This document shows positions 34,467 through 44,090 of a DNA stretch of 64,000 bases, piece by piece; the first letter of the stretch is position 1, and the number at the start of each line of letters is the position of its first letter. Origin of the DNA: Cyanothece sp. BG0011 (GTDB lineage: Bacteria > Cyanobacteriota > Cyanobacteriia > Cyanobacteriales > Microcystaceae). The notes beneath the pieces are model-generated. The model made no database searches. It was not told where the DNA came from and saw only the letters and a program-made list of their open reading frames with translations. The position numbers and the translations under genes were made by a program. The stretch is from contig NZ_PRLH01000003.1 in assembly GCF_003013815.1 (NCBI RefSeq), positions 1 through 64,000 on the forward strand, read 5' to 3'.

Positions 34467-35453
34467 ATGATTCGTAGTAGACGTTCAGTTCCTTGGATTC
34501 ATCGTTGGTCTCGTCCGATGATTGGGGCGATCGCCATTGCCGGGGCTATTTTAACCGCTTATCTTACCATTACTAAATTAACCGGGGGAGAAGTGGCTTG
34601 TGGTGCCACCAGTGATGCCGCCACCATGGCCAGCAGTTGTAAAGGAGTCCTCGATAGTCCTTATGCCACGGTGTTTGGCTTACCCTTAAGTTTATTCGGA
34701 TTTTTGGCCTATGGTAGTATGTCCGTTGCTTCTCTGGGGCCGTTATTGGTTAAACCTGACAAGAAAAAAAGCGTTAGAAAACAACTCGATGAATGGACTT
34801 GGTTGTTCCTCTTAGCCGGGGGAACTGCTATGGCCGTTTTTAGTGGTTATTTAATGTATATTCTAGCCACAGAATTACAATCGGTTTGTTACTATTGTAT
34901 CGGTTCGGCCTTGTTTTCCTTAAGTTTAATGGGTTTAAGTATTTTTGGCCGGGAATGGGAAGAAGTGGGTCAACTTTTCTTTATTCCTATCGTTGTAGCT
35001 ATGATTACGTTAGTAGCAACCCTAGGAATTTATGCACCCCTGAAGCAACCCACCAACGCCGATGGCCGTATTCTCATCGAAACCCCCACCACACGACCAA
35101 CTCCCCCCTATGGTTGGGAAGTCACCACCGAGTCAGGCCCATCAGAAATTGAACTGGCCAAACATTTAACTTCTGTGGATGCAAAAATGTATGGCGCGTT
35201 TTGGTGTCCTCATTGTTACGAACAAAAAGAAGTTTTAGGTCAAGAAGCTGCTCAAGAAATTACTTATATTGAATGTGATCCCAGTGGGAAAAATCCCCAA
35301 CCGGATGCTTGTCAAGCTGCTGAAATTCGATCCTATCCCACTTGGGAGATTAATGGAGAAAAATTATCCGGGGCGCAACTTCCTGAAACCTTAGCCGAAG
35401 AGACGGGTTACACAGGACCAACAGACTGGAAATATACCATTCCTGGACGTTAA
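34467..35453 (+). CDS. Vitamin K epoxide reductase fused to thioredoxin-like domain
   Basis: A 328-residue protein. Residues about 15-185 are a VKOR domain with four or five membrane helices, a loop cysteine pair (VACGATS...SSCKGVLDSPYA) and the active-site pair in QSVCYYCIGSA. Residues about 215-325 are a thioredoxin-like domain with FWCPHCYEQ. It forms disulfides in lumenal or periplasmic proteins using quinone as acceptor; the plant counterpart LTO1 is needed for photosystem II assembly. A strong hairpin terminator follows directly. Confidence 0.94.
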   Translation: MIRSRRSVPWIHRWSRPMIGAIAIAGAILTAYLTITKLTGGEVACGATSDAATMASSCKGVLDSPYATVFGLPLSLFGFLAYGSMSVASLGPLLVKPDKKKSVRKQLDEWTWLFLLAGGTAMAVFSGYLMYILATELQSVCYYCIGSALFSLSLMGLSIFGREWEEVGQLFFIPIVVAMITLVATLGIYAPLKQPTNADGRILIETPTTRPTPPYGWEVTTESGPSEIELAKHLTSVDAKMYGAFWCPHCYEQKEVLGQEAAQEITYIECDPSGKNPQPDACQAAEIRSYPTWEINGEKLSGAQLPETLAEETGYTGPTDWKYTIPGR

Positions 35454-35460
35454 TGATGGG

Positions 35461-35497
35461 GTAGGGGTTGAATAATATTCAACCCCTACAGGGGTTT
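35461..35497 (+). terminator. Terminator after the VKOR gene
   Basis: A perfect 13-bp stem (GTAGGGGTTGAAT and its complement, 35461-35489) has a three-base loop and is followed by AGGGGTTTTATTT. Confidence 0.8.
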
Positions 35498-35523
35498 TAT
35501 TTGACAAAATTTCAAGGTAGAAA

Positions 35524-35955
35524 ATGATGCAATTTGGTGAATCGGTTCCTGATAATGCAGAAAATCAATGGCGATATCAATTAGACCGTTTTGTAACAGA
35601 AAATAAACAAGATTTAGCAGCCTTAGCCTACGGCTTAAAAAAGGAATGGGAAGATAATAATGATGTTTTAGGCATTGATTTAGAACCGGAACCCCATTTT
35701 ATTCGTTGTTCTCGTCAATCCTTAGAACAATTAAATCGCAATGTTGAAGGGAAAATACAAGAAATTTTAGGTATTTTTGATAATTATAATGCTCAAGAAG
35801 AAGTAGCAATGATTGCTATTAATAAGGGTCAAATTAAATTAATATATTATAAGTCTGATCCTGTTCCGCCTGTTTGTTTTGAGGAAAAAGAATCAGATGT
35901 AGATAATTTAATTGAAGAACTTGAAACTACAATGAAAGCAATAAAATGGTATTAA
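35524..35955 (+). CDS. Conserved cyanobacterial protein, possibly carboxysome chaperone CcmS
   Basis: A 143-residue soluble protein. The pattern NQWRYQLDRFVTENKQDLAALAYGL, LGIDLEPEPHFIRCSRQSLEQLNRNVEGKIQEILGI and GQIKLIYY is a conserved cyanobacterial family that I recall as the beta-carboxysome assembly chaperone CcmS; the family memory is moderate. No ccm gene is nearby. It starts with two adjacent ATGs at 35524. It stands before a toxin-antitoxin pair. Confidence 0.6.
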   Translation: MMQFGESVPDNAENQWRYQLDRFVTENKQDLAALAYGLKKEWEDNNDVLGIDLEPEPHFIRCSRQSLEQLNRNVEGKIQEILGIFDNYNAQEEVAMIAINKGQIKLIYYKSDPVPPVCFEEKESDVDNLIEELETTMKAIKWY

Positions 35956-35998
35956 ATCTATAAAAGATAATTCAACTCAAAAATTAGGTGTTATTATT

Positions 35999-36208
35999 AT
36001 GAACTCAAATAATATTCAATATGTATCAAACGAACAAGGAAAAACCGTTGCCGTTATTGTTCCTATTGAAGTATGGCGTGAGATAGAATCAGAAAAAGAA
36101 ACCGCTTACTTATTGAAAAGTCCAAAGATGAAACAGCGTCTTTTAGAAGCTAAAAACCGTCAAGATGGTATAACATTAGAGGAAGTCTGTGAAAAACTTG
36201 GAATTTGA
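35999..36208 (+). CDS. Phd/YefM-type antitoxin
   Basis: A 69-residue protein. NIQYVSNEQGKTVAVIVPIEVWREIE is the Phd/YefM pattern (substituting the usual VRDANGKPVAVVVPI). The C-terminal half, predicted helical, would wrap the toxin. The toxin gene starts within its last codons, overlapping by 20 bases. These antitoxins bind their own promoter; an operator is expected just upstream of 35999 but I see no clear palindrome. Confidence 0.82.
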   Translation: MNSNNIQYVSNEQGKTVAVIVPIEVWREIESEKETAYLLKSPKMKQRLLEAKNRQDGITLEEVCEKLGI

Positions 36209-36446
36209 TGCTGATGCTTTTGAAGACTTAGCTTGGTGGGTTAAACATGATCGTAAACAAGCGTTAAAAATCATAAAACTTATACAAGAAGTACAACGAA
36301 ACCCCTTTGAAGGTATTGGTAAACCAGAAAGATTAAAACATGATTTATCGGGTTGTTGGTCAAGAAGAATTAATCAAGAAAACCGTTTAGTTTACCAAGT
36401 TTTAGATAATAAAATTAGAATTCTTGCCTGTCGATATTATTATTAA
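36189..36446 (+). CDS. yoeB: Txe/YoeB-type mRNA interferase toxin
   Basis: An 85-residue RelE-superfamily toxin starting at GTG 36189. LEFDADAFEDLAWWVKHDRKQALKIIKLI, NPFEGIGKPERLKHDLSGCWSRRIN and NRLVYQV...CRYYY are the YoeB/Txe signatures, including the basic and C-terminal aromatic catalytic residues (H/Y pair at the end). It cleaves mRNA on the ribosome when free. Its stop overlaps the convergent DUF29 gene by four bases. Confidence 0.92.
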   Translation: MKNLEFDADAFEDLAWWVKHDRKQALKIIKLIQEVQRNPFEGIGKPERLKHDLSGCWSRRINQENRLVYQVLDNKIRILACRYYY

Positions 36447-36910
36447 TTATCCTGGGGTAAAAAATCAAAGTCTAGAGTTTCTTTTGTGGTAAAAGGACTT
36501 ATATTAGGAAAATCTTCAAGGGGTAAACCTGTTTCTATACTTGCTTGTTTCACTGCATATTGATAACATTCGTCAAAAACCTCCTCATAATAACGTTTTA
36601 AACTCGGACTTGTTTTGAATGTTTTGGTTAAACGACGGCGATGTTCAAAAATAGAAGATAACCAACTCCTTGAACGTTTTTGTGGTTGATATTTATATTT
36701 TAATAAGTGCATTAATACCACAATCAGATTACTTTCAAGACTATGTTTTTCACTTCTTCCCATTGCTTCTATTTCTTCAATTAAATTATCATAATCTAAA
36801 TTCTCAAGTTGACGATTTTTTAAGAGTTCTGCTGTTGTTTCTAACCATAAACAAAAATCCTCTTCATAAAGGGTAGCCTTATCTACATTTATATTAGTTG
36901 TCATAATCAT
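36443..36910 (-). CDS. DUF29 family protein
   Basis: A 155-residue (or 153 from the second ATG) soluble helical protein. TLYEEDFCLWLETTAELLKNRQLENLDYDNLIEEIEAMGRSEKHSLESNL and LLKYKYQPQKRSRSW are the DUF29 hallmarks. The family is abundant in cyanobacteria, with no proven function, and often occurs next to mobile or toxin-antitoxin genes, as here. Confidence 0.9.
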   Translation of the reverse strand: MIMTTNINVDKATLYEEDFCLWLETTAELLKNRQLENLDYDNLIEEIEAMGRSEKHSLESNLIVVLMHLLKYKYQPQKRSRSWLSSIFEHRRRLTKTFKTSPSLKRYYEEVFDECYQYAVKQASIETGLPLEDFPNISPFTTKETLDFDFLPQDN

Positions 36911-37117
36911 TAAAACCTCTATTTTTCAGCTTAACTCTATCTACAATTATGGCATAACTGAAACTAATGACACTCATATTAATCAACTTTTTTAACCCCT
37001 ATAATATAAGTCTATCAATTCTAAATTCGCGCATTCTAAATTCTAAATTCAACATATCCCCGATGATATGGCACAATTTAACAAGGATAACGATTAACAC
37101 ACCCACTTTTATTGTCC

Positions 37118-39841
37118 ATGACCGCAAACATACCCGAACTACCCACCCAATACGACCCCAAAACCACAGAAAGCAAATGGCAAGACGCATGGGACACCCA
37201 TCAAGTCTTTAAAGCAGACAACAGCAAAGACGGGAAAACCTATTGCATTGTCATCCCTCCCCCCAACGTTACCGGAACCCTTCACATGGGCCATGCGTTT
37301 GGTGATTGTCTCATGGATGTATTGGTGCGCTATCATCGGATGTGTGGTTATAACACCCTCTGTCTTCCTGGAACCGACCATGCAAGTATTGCAGTTCATA
37401 CGATCTTAGATAAACAGCTAAAAGCAGAAGGTATCACCCGTAAGGATATTGGACGGGAAAAATTCTTAGAAAAAGCGTGGCAATGGAAGGAAGAATCTGG
37501 GGGTAAAATTGTTAACCAGATGAAAAGAATCGGCCTGTCTGCTGACTGGTCACGGGAACGGTTTACCCTGGATGAAGGATTATCAAAAGCAGTAAGAACG
37601 GCCTTTGTAAAACTCTACGAAGCGGGATTAATTTATCGGGGTAATTATTTAGTTAACTGGTGTCCTGCTTCTCTCTCTGCTGTGTCAGATGTAGAAGTAG
37701 AAAGTAAAGAGGTCGAAGGTCATTTATGGCACTTTCGTTATCCCTTAAGCGACGGTAGCGGTCATGTTGAAGTAGCCACCACCCGACCAGAAACCATGTT
37801 AGGAGATACAGGAGTAGCGGTTAATCCTAATGATGAAAGATACAAAAATTTGCTCGGAAAAACCATAACATTACCTATAGTTGGGCGAGAAATACCTATC
37901 TTTGCTGATGAATTAGTTGATCCTGAATTTGGTACAGGTTGTGTTAAAGTTACACCTGCTCATGACCCTAATGATTTTGAGATGGGAAACCGTCACAAGT
38001 TGCCGTTTATTAATATTATGAATAAAGATGGGACACTTAACGAAAATGCAGGAATATTTGAAGGACAAGATCGTTATGTAGCCCGTAAAAATGTCATTAA
38101 AAAGTTAGAAGAAGAAGGCTTTTTAATTAAAACAGAAAAATATACTCACACCGTTCCTTATAGCGATAGGGGGAAAGTTCCTGTTGAACCCTTATTATCC
38201 ACACAATGGTTTGTCAAAATTGAACCCTTAGCCCAAAAAGCCTTAAAATGTTTAGACGAAAATAATTCCCCTCATTTTGTACCCCAAAGATGGGAAAAAG
38301 TTTATCGAGATTGGTTAGTTAAACTAAAAGATTGGTGTATTTCCCGTCAATTATGGTGGGGTCATCAAATTCCTGCATGGTACGTCATCAGCGAAACCAA
38401 TGGAGAAATTACCGATAACACCCCTTTTATTGTGGCGCATTCAGAAGAAGAAGCCTTAGAAAAAGCCAAAAAAGACTATGGTGATAACATCAAATTAGAA
38501 CAAGATCCCGATGTTTTAGATACTTGGTTTTCTTCCGGTTTATGGCCCTTTTCAACCTTAGGCTGGCCCGAAAATGCCCAAGATTTAAACACTTATTATC
38601 CTACCAGTACCCTTGTTACTGGATTTGATATTATCTTCTTTTGGGTGGCCAGAATGACCATGATGGCGGGCTATTTTACCGATGAAATGCCCTTCAAAGA
38701 TGTCTATATTCATGGCTTAGTGAGGGATGAAAACGGTAAAAAAATGTCTAAGTCTGCTAACAATGGTATTGATCCTTTAATCTTAATTGAAAAATATGGG
38801 ACTGATGCCCTACGTTATACCCTCATTCGAGAAGTCGCTGGCGCAGGGCAAGACATTAGCCTACAATACGATCGCAAAACCGACCAATCCGAGTCCGTCG
38901 AAGCCTCTCGAAATTTCGCCAACAAACTTTGGAACGCGGCCCGGTTTGTAATGATGCACCTTAAAGGAGAAACCCCCCAAAGTTTAGGCACACCTGAAAT
39001 AGATAAACTAGAATTATCGGATAAATGGATACTCTCACGGTTCCATCAAACAGTCCAACAAACCAAAGACGATATTGAAGCCTATGGCTTAGGAGAAGCC
39101 GCTAAAGGGCTGTATGAGTTCATTTGGGGAGACTTTTGTGACTGGTATATTGAACTGGTGAAAACGCGCCTCTGGGATGAAACCCCCTCCCGTGACGTTG
39201 CCAGACAAACCTTAGCCTATGTACTGGATGGTACATTAAAGCTACTCCATCCCTTCATGCCTCATATTACCGAAGAAATCTGGCAAACCCTCACCCAAAG
39301 CAACGGTGAATTTATCGCCCTACAAGCCTATCCAGAGGTCAATAATAGCCTCATTAACCCTGACTTAGAAGACTCCTTTACCCTCTTATTTGAGACCATT
39401 CGCACCCTCAGAAATATGCGGGCCGAGGCCGATATTAAACCAGGGGTTAAGGTTTCCGTAATCTTACAGAGTGAAAGTGAGCAAGAACGGTCTATCCTAG
39501 AATCGGGTCGAAAATATATCCAAGACTTAGGGAAAGTGGAAAACTTAACCATTACTGCCCAATTAGAACAACAGACGGAACAAGTCGTTGCTGGAGTCGT
39601 CGGAACCATACAGGCCCTAATTCCTCTCTCGGGTGTCGTTGATATTGCTAGTCTTCGAGCCAAATTAGAGAAAAATTTAGGTAAAATTGAGGCTGAGATC
39701 AAATCTCTTTCAGGTCGACTCAACAACCCGGGTTTTGTCAATAAAGCCCCCGAAGACGTTGTTCAAGGCGCAAGAGATGCTTTAGCAGAAGCCGAAAAAC
39801 AAGCCGAAATTTTACGCGAACGTCTTAAGCGTCTGCAATAA
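37118..39841 (+). CDS. valS: Valyl-tRNA synthetase
   Basis: About 907 residues from the ATG at 37118. It attaches valine to tRNA-Val in the cytosol. The class I HIGH motif is HMGH at about residue 56, and KMSKS is at 542-546. The CP1 editing domain ([17 protein letters not shown]) is complete. The C-terminal coiled coil ([25 protein letters not shown]) ends the protein, as expected for ValS. It is preceded by a 200-base spacer with short AATTCTAAATTC-type tandem repeats and followed closely by an unknown gene. Confidence 0.97.
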   Translation: MTANIPELPTQYDPKTTESKWQDAWDTHQVFKADNSKDGKTYCIVIPPPNVTGTLHMGHAFGDCLMDVLVRYHRMCGYNTLCLPGTDHASIAVHTILDKQLKAEGITRKDIGREKFLEKAWQWKEESGGKIVNQMKRIGLSADWSRERFTLDEGLSKAVRTAFVKLYEAGLIYRGNYLVNWCPASLSAVSDVEVESKEVEGHLWHFRYPLSDGSGHVEVATTRPETMLGDTGVAVNPNDERYKNLLGKTITLPIVGREIPIFADELVDPEFGTGCVKVTPAHDPNDFEMGNRHKLPFINIMNKDGTLNENAGIFEGQDRYVARKNVIKKLEEEGFLIKTEKYTHTVPYSDRGKVPVEPLLSTQWFVKIEPLAQKALKCLDENNSPHFVPQRWEKVYRDWLVKLKDWCISRQLWWGHQIPAWYVISETNGEITDNTPFIVAHSEEEALEKAKKDYGDNIKLEQDPDVLDTWFSSGLWPFSTLGWPENAQDLNTYYPTSTLVTGFDIIFFWVARMTMMAGYFTDEMPFKDVYIHGLVRDENGKKMSKSANNGIDPLILIEKYGTDALRYTLIREVAGAGQDISLQYDRKTDQSESVEASRNFANKLWNAARFVMMHLKGETPQSLGTPEIDKLELSDKWILSRFHQTVQQTKDDIEAYGLGEAAKGLYEFIWGDFCDWYIELVKTRLWDETPSRDVARQTLAYVLDGTLKLLHPFMPHITEEIWQTLTQSNGEFIALQAYPEVNNSLINPDLEDSFTLLFETIRTLRNMRAEADIKPGVKVSVILQSESEQERSILESGRKYIQDLGKVENLTITAQLEQQTEQVVAGVVGTIQALIPLSGVVDIASLRAKLEKNLGKIEAEIKSLSGRLNNPGFVNKAPEDVVQGARDALAEAEKQAEILRERLKRLQ

Positions 39842-39876
39842 TAAAGATTACCACCGCGCCAACCCCGTAACCCACT

Positions 39877-40290
39877 ATGCTGCACTTAGCCCAAGTGAAA
39901 AAAAATCCCGACTCAGGCGAGATGGAACTGCTGTTGCTGGCACGCCAAACATCCCAACACCTTTGGGATATGATGTCTAATAAAGTGATCTCCTGTACTA
40001 TCCCTATGTCTTTTAGGGATGGGGTTTTAGTCTTGGTCAAGTTAGGGGATGATCACGAAATTCTAGAAGTTCAAGAGGCAAAAGACTGGGTTATGGGGTT
40101 AGTTGAAACCTATTTAACCAATGGTGCAATTACCCCTGAATGGGTTCAAAAAGAACAAGAAAAAGTAGAACAATGGCGACAGGAAATTACAGCGAAAAGC
40201 CTTGATTTAACTCGTCGTCAATTAGAATTAGAAACGCAAAAAGAACAATTACAAGAATTAGAAGAAAAGTTAAAAAATGGTGAAGAATAA
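39877..40290 (+). CDS. Conserved hypothetical protein with C-terminal coiled coil
   Basis: A 137-residue soluble protein. Residues 1-90 look globular (MLHLAQVKKNPDSGEMELLLLARQ, VISCTIPMSFRDGVLVLVKLGDDHEI); residues 95-137 form a charged coiled coil rich in E, Q and K. I recognise it only as a cyanobacterial conserved protein. It lies 35 bases after valS and 20 before rsmD, so the three are probably cotranscribed, which hints at a translation-related role (inference). Confidence 0.65.
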   Translation: MLHLAQVKKNPDSGEMELLLLARQTSQHLWDMMSNKVISCTIPMSFRDGVLVLVKLGDDHEILEVQEAKDWVMGLVETYLTNGAITPEWVQKEQEKVEQWRQEITAKSLDLTRRQLELETQKEQLQELEEKLKNGEE

Positions 40291-40310
40291 CGAGTTAATT
40301 GTGAATAAAA

Positions 40311-40859
40311 ATGAGAATTTATGGCAATCGATTATTGAAAACATTACCAGGAGACTTAACTCGCCCGACTTCAGCTAAAGTTAGAGAAGCCTTATTTAAT
40401 ATTTGGCAAGGAGAAGTTACAGGTTGTCGTTGGTTAGATTTATGTGCCGGCAATGGTTCAATGGGGGCAGAAGCTTTATGTCGTGAGGCGGCTTTTGTCA
40501 TGGGAATTGAAAAGTATGGAAAAGCGTGTAAAATTATTAATGAAAACTGGCAAAAAATAGCCCATGATGATCAAGAATTTCAGGTAATTAAAGGAGATAT
40601 TTTAAAGGTCTTAAAGAATTTAGATGGGAAAAAATTTGATCGCATTTATTTCGATCCTCCTTATCAAAGTGGACTCTATCAATCTGTTTTAGAATTAATC
40701 GTTAATCATCAACTGTTAAATAAAACAGGAGAAATAGCTGTAGAACATAATCCTAAATTTTGGCAAGCAATAGAGATCAAAGGATTAACAATAGTGCGAC
40801 AAAAAAACTATGGTAATACTAATTTAACTTTTTATTGTCACTCCGAAAGAAACAATTAG
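40311..40859 (+). CDS. rsmD: 16S rRNA (guanine966-N2)-methyltransferase
   Basis: A 182-residue SAM-dependent methyltransferase. The N-terminus LKTLPGDLTRPTSAKVREALFNIWQ is the RsmD signature; LDLCAGNGSMGAEAL binds SAM; DRIYFDPPYQSGLY carries the DPPY catalytic motif. It methylates G966 of 16S rRNA in the 30S subunit. It follows the small unknown gene after 20 bases and is followed by a 14-bp inverted repeat. Confidence 0.93.
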   Translation: MRIYGNRLLKTLPGDLTRPTSAKVREALFNIWQGEVTGCRWLDLCAGNGSMGAEALCREAAFVMGIEKYGKACKIINENWQKIAHDDQEFQVIKGDILKVLKNLDGKKFDRIYFDPPYQSGLYQSVLELIVNHQLLNKTGEIAVEHNPKFWQAIEIKGLTIVRQKNYGNTNLTFYCHSERNN

Positions 40860-40863
40860 TTTT

Positions 40864-40928
40864 GTAGGGTGGGCAAACTTTTCTCCTTGAGAAGAAATCT
40901 AGATCAATTTCTGATTTGCCCACCCTAC
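40864..40928. repeat. Inverted repeat with GTAGGGTGGGCAAA ends
   Basis: A perfect 14-bp inverted repeat (GTAGGGTGGGCAAA at 40864-40877; complement at 40915-40928) brackets 37 bases, which themselves hold a smaller hairpin (TTCT/AGAA). GTAGGGTGGGCAA-type ends are familiar from cyanobacterial MITE-like elements. It lies between the convergent genes rsmD and cphA2 and could also act as a bidirectional terminator. Confidence 0.75.
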
Positions 40929-40961
40929 CGTCTAAAAGTTAAGAATTAGTTTAAAGCTAAT

Positions 40962-42878
40962 TTAATCTAAAATTGTCGCCACCTCTTTTAAATAAACTTG
41001 TTCTAATAATTCACCAGATTCTAATTCATATTGTTCTAATAAACCTTGACGTTTAATGGTAATTTGCTGCTCTTGTTTGATGACGATAGTAGAATCATTA
41101 AAAACGTCTCTAGTTAATGTCATTTCTACATCACTGGGATTGTCTAACACCACCATGTTGCTACCATAATAAAACATTCCTTCTCCTTCTAAAACTGTTT
41201 CGTCATACTCAGCAATTAGCAAATCTAACTTAGGATTGCGTAATAAATTACGAACATTGGTATTATAATGACGATTAAGGGGTTTTTCTGAACGATTAAT
41301 TAGCATCCCCTCCCGACAAACCGCACCAATGGTCCAATCCGGATGAGACATTAAAATGCGATCGCTTAATCTTTGTAGCTGACGTAAACTTACACGATTA
41401 AAACTAATAATCGGAATACGGGCATTTTCACCCGAACCAAAAAAGGTTTCTAAAATACGAGACGTAACATCGACGGGTTCACCAATAGCCGGATTAAGGT
41501 GCATATAAACCCCTGGGGCTGCGTTAATTTCGATGATACCAAAACCACTTTCTTTCCAAGATTGAGAAATATCAGCAGTGATCACATCGATTCCCAGACA
41601 AGTCAGGCGAAAATGTTGGGCAATATCCTGGGCTAAAATAATATTATCTGGATGGACTTTTGAGGTAGCATCGATACTAAAACCACCAGAAGAAAGATTA
41701 GCCACTTTACGTAAATAAACTTGGCGATCGCTTTCTATAACTGTTTCTAAATCTAATCCTTGTTCTTCTAAATAACGGTCCATCGCCTCATCGGTGTGAA
41801 TTTTGCCCATGGGTGAAGTGGGGGTATCGCTACGTTGAGGAGAATAATTTTCCCGATCAATTAATTCTCGTAATGTCGCCCGTCCATTCCCCATCACAGA
41901 GGCTGGTTTACGTTCTGTAGCAGCAACAAAACGACCGTTAACACACAGCAAACGATAATCTTTTCCTCTAATACTATTTTCGACAATAACCGCCTTGCTG
42001 CCCTCTTCTGGGATGCTTACAACGGCTCTTTGATAAGCTGTTTCTAATTCTAGTGAATCTCGTACGTCTGCAGTTACACCAATGCCTTTATGGCCGGCGA
42101 CGGGTTTAACGGCTACAGGATAACCAATGTTGGCCGCAGTTTCTCTTGCTTGTTCTAATGAGTTGACAATATCTCCTTGAGGAACAGGAAACCCTAATTC
42201 AGCTAAAAACCGCTTACAATAGTCTTTTTGGGTGGTAAAATCAGAATCTAAATGACTATCGACATCAAAGGTAGTTGCCACACCTCTAACTTGTCGTTTA
42301 CCGTAGCCATATTGCATTAAGCCTTCATCCCACAGATAAAACGTCGGAATTTCTTTATGGTAGGCTGATCTGAGTAAGGCATAAACCGTTGGCCCTCCAT
42401 AAACGGAGTTACGAAATAGTTGTTGTAGAGCAGTAATCTGATTGTTTAGATCGTAATCTTCTTTTCTTTCAATGGCCTCAAACCAATCCCAAACGGAATA
42501 AACCACCTCTCTAGTGGTGCGAAGATGCAGTGATTCAATGGCAATTCTGCTAAAATCTTTATCGGGTTGTTCTGTGACACTCCATTGATTAAAATGTAAG
42601 CCCATTTCTAATTGATTAACTTGGGCCACTGTCTGAGCAAATAGTTCGCTATGAGAGTCGTATTGTTCCTCTGCAAGCCGAGGATAGCGATCGCCTATTA
42701 CCTCTAAATAATCTTCAATGGATAAAGGGCGATCGTATCCCGTCAACGCTAAATCGAAGACTAAGGCCGCTTTACTTAAGTAAGGATTGGCACCAATAAA
42801 TTCTCTAACGTTAAATAGGTCAAAGATATCGCTTTTTCTAGCATTAACGCGAATTAGTTCACTCGTCTCGATTAACAT
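40962..42878 (-). CDS. cphA2: Cyanophycin synthetase 2 (CphA2)
   Basis: A 638-residue protein, shorter than CphA1 (about 870). The N-terminal 215 residues form the cyanophycin-synthetase-type domain; an ATP-grasp domain follows (about 216-470), with PVAVKPVAGHKGIGVT, RGKDYRLLCVNGRFVAATERKPASV and GIIEINAAPGVYMH. The C-terminal about 150 residues are a shortened Mur-ligase-like region without the P-loop (no GTNGKT). CphA2 joins beta-aspartyl-arginine dipeptides back into cyanophycin. It lies head to head with cyanophycinase; a CphA1 gene is not in the window. Confidence 0.85.
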   Translation of the reverse strand: MLIETSELIRVNARKSDIFDLFNVREFIGANPYLSKAALVFDLALTGYDRPLSIEDYLEVIGDRYPRLAEEQYDSHSELFAQTVAQVNQLEMGLHFNQWSVTEQPDKDFSRIAIESLHLRTTREVVYSVWDWFEAIERKEDYDLNNQITALQQLFRNSVYGGPTVYALLRSAYHKEIPTFYLWDEGLMQYGYGKRQVRGVATTFDVDSHLDSDFTTQKDYCKRFLAELGFPVPQGDIVNSLEQARETAANIGYPVAVKPVAGHKGIGVTADVRDSLELETAYQRAVVSIPEEGSKAVIVENSIRGKDYRLLCVNGRFVAATERKPASVMGNGRATLRELIDRENYSPQRSDTPTSPMGKIHTDEAMDRYLEEQGLDLETVIESDRQVYLRKVANLSSGGFSIDATSKVHPDNIILAQDIAQHFRLTCLGIDVITADISQSWKESGFGIIEINAAPGVYMHLNPAIGEPVDVTSRILETFFGSGENARIPIISFNRVSLRQLQRLSDRILMSHPDWTIGAVCREGMLINRSEKPLNRHYNTNVRNLLRNPKLDLLIAEYDETVLEGEGMFYYGSNMVVLDNPSDVEMTLTRDVFNDSTIVIKQEQQITIKRQGLLEQYELESGELLEQVYLKEVATILD

Positions 42879-43177
42879 AGGATTTTTGGCTTTTTTGACA
42901 TGAATGTTTTTACCTTACTCGAAATTGGCTTTTAGCTAATCTATCTCAAGATTGGTTTTTAGTTTTTATCCAAATTGATTAAAAAAAGCTGTTTTTAAAG
43001 GTTAATATTTATTTAAAAAATTTTAAGTATGTTTCGGGGATCACGACAATATGTTACTCTATTAAGCTATTATGATTGACTTTACCTTAAAATCTATCTT
43101 TAGAGATAATACAAACCAGGGTAAAATATGTTTTATTAAAATTAATCAATTATACTTTAAATTAGTAGTAGGGTTTT
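42879..43177. promoter_or_regulatory. Divergent promoter region of cphA2 and cphB
   Basis: About 300 bases serve both genes. A TATACT hexamer at 43151-43156 could be the cphB -10 region. I found no clear GTA-N8-TAC NtcA site by eye, although nitrogen control would be expected. Confidence 0.4.
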
Positions 43178-44035
43178 ATGGTCGTCGCAGTTGAAACTCA
43201 AAACAGTGACAGCGCTGAATCCAAGGATTCTGCTGTAAAATCGTCAACCGGACAATTAATTATTATCGGTGGTGCAGAAGATAAAGAAGGAGACTGCACA
43301 ATATTAAGAGAATTTGTACGTCGTGCTGGCGGTCGAGAAGCGAAAATTGTCATTATGACTGTCGCAACCAGTTTACCAGGAGAAGTCGGCTACGATTATC
43401 GATATATTTTTGAAAATTTGGGAGTTGAGCTAGTGGATATCGTCGATACCGAAAGACGAGAAGACGGGGATAATCCCGATGATTTAGAAGTGATTGAGAA
43501 CGCAACCGGCGTATTCTTCACAGGAGGCGATCAGTCGCGCATTACCGAGTTACTCAAAGATTCCGAAATTGACAAATTATTACATAAAAAATTGGCTCAA
43601 GGGTTAGTGATTGCTGGTACCAGTGCAGGAGCAGCCATGATGCCAGAAATGATGATAGTAGAAGGAGATAGCACAACGAATCCAACCATCGACAGCGTTA
43701 TTCTTGAACCGGGTATGGGCTTTTTACCCAATGTTGTCATTGATCAACATTTTTCTCAACGAGGAAGAATTGGTAGATTTGTCTCAGCTTTGATGCAACA
43801 GTCAGTACCGTTAGGATTTGGGATTGATGAAAATACTGCGATCGCTGTCAATGGTGATGAGGTGGATGTTCTTGGAGAAGGTTCAGTCACTATTGTTGAT
43901 GTTTCTAGTATCACTCATAGTAATCTTGACGAATCTTTACAAGATGAAGCATTAGTCATTTGTGGCGCAAAGCTGCATATTTTAACTTCTGGCTATCGTT
44001 TTAATCTTAAACAACGAGAATGCGTGGTTAAGTAG
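43178..44035 (+). CDS. cphB: Cyanophycinase
   Basis: A 285-residue serine exopeptidase of family S51. The catalytic serine S149 lies in AGTSAGAAMM. QLIIIGGAEDKEGDC and GVFFTGGDQSRI are family landmarks, as is VIDQHFSQRGRIGR. It releases beta-Asp-Arg dipeptides from cyanophycin granules in the cytosol. Paired with the divergent CphA2, which can rebuild polymer from those dipeptides. A strong terminator follows. Confidence 0.95.
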   Translation: MVVAVETQNSDSAESKDSAVKSSTGQLIIIGGAEDKEGDCTILREFVRRAGGREAKIVIMTVATSLPGEVGYDYRYIFENLGVELVDIVDTERREDGDNPDDLEVIENATGVFFTGGDQSRITELLKDSEIDKLLHKKLAQGLVIAGTSAGAAMMPEMMIVEGDSTTNPTIDSVILEPGMGFLPNVVIDQHFSQRGRIGRFVSALMQQSVPLGFGIDENTAIAVNGDEVDVLGEGSVTIVDVSSITHSNLDESLQDEALVICGAKLHILTSGYRFNLKQRECVVK

Positions 44036-44059
44036 CAAACGTCTTAATCGCTTTAAATA

Positions 44060-44090
44060 CCCCAAGTTTAGAACTTGGGGTATTTTTTTT
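44060..44090 (+). terminator. Rho-independent terminator of cphB
   Basis: CCCCAAGTT pairs with AACTTGGGG (44060-44080), three-base loop, then TATTTTTTTT. Confidence 0.92.
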
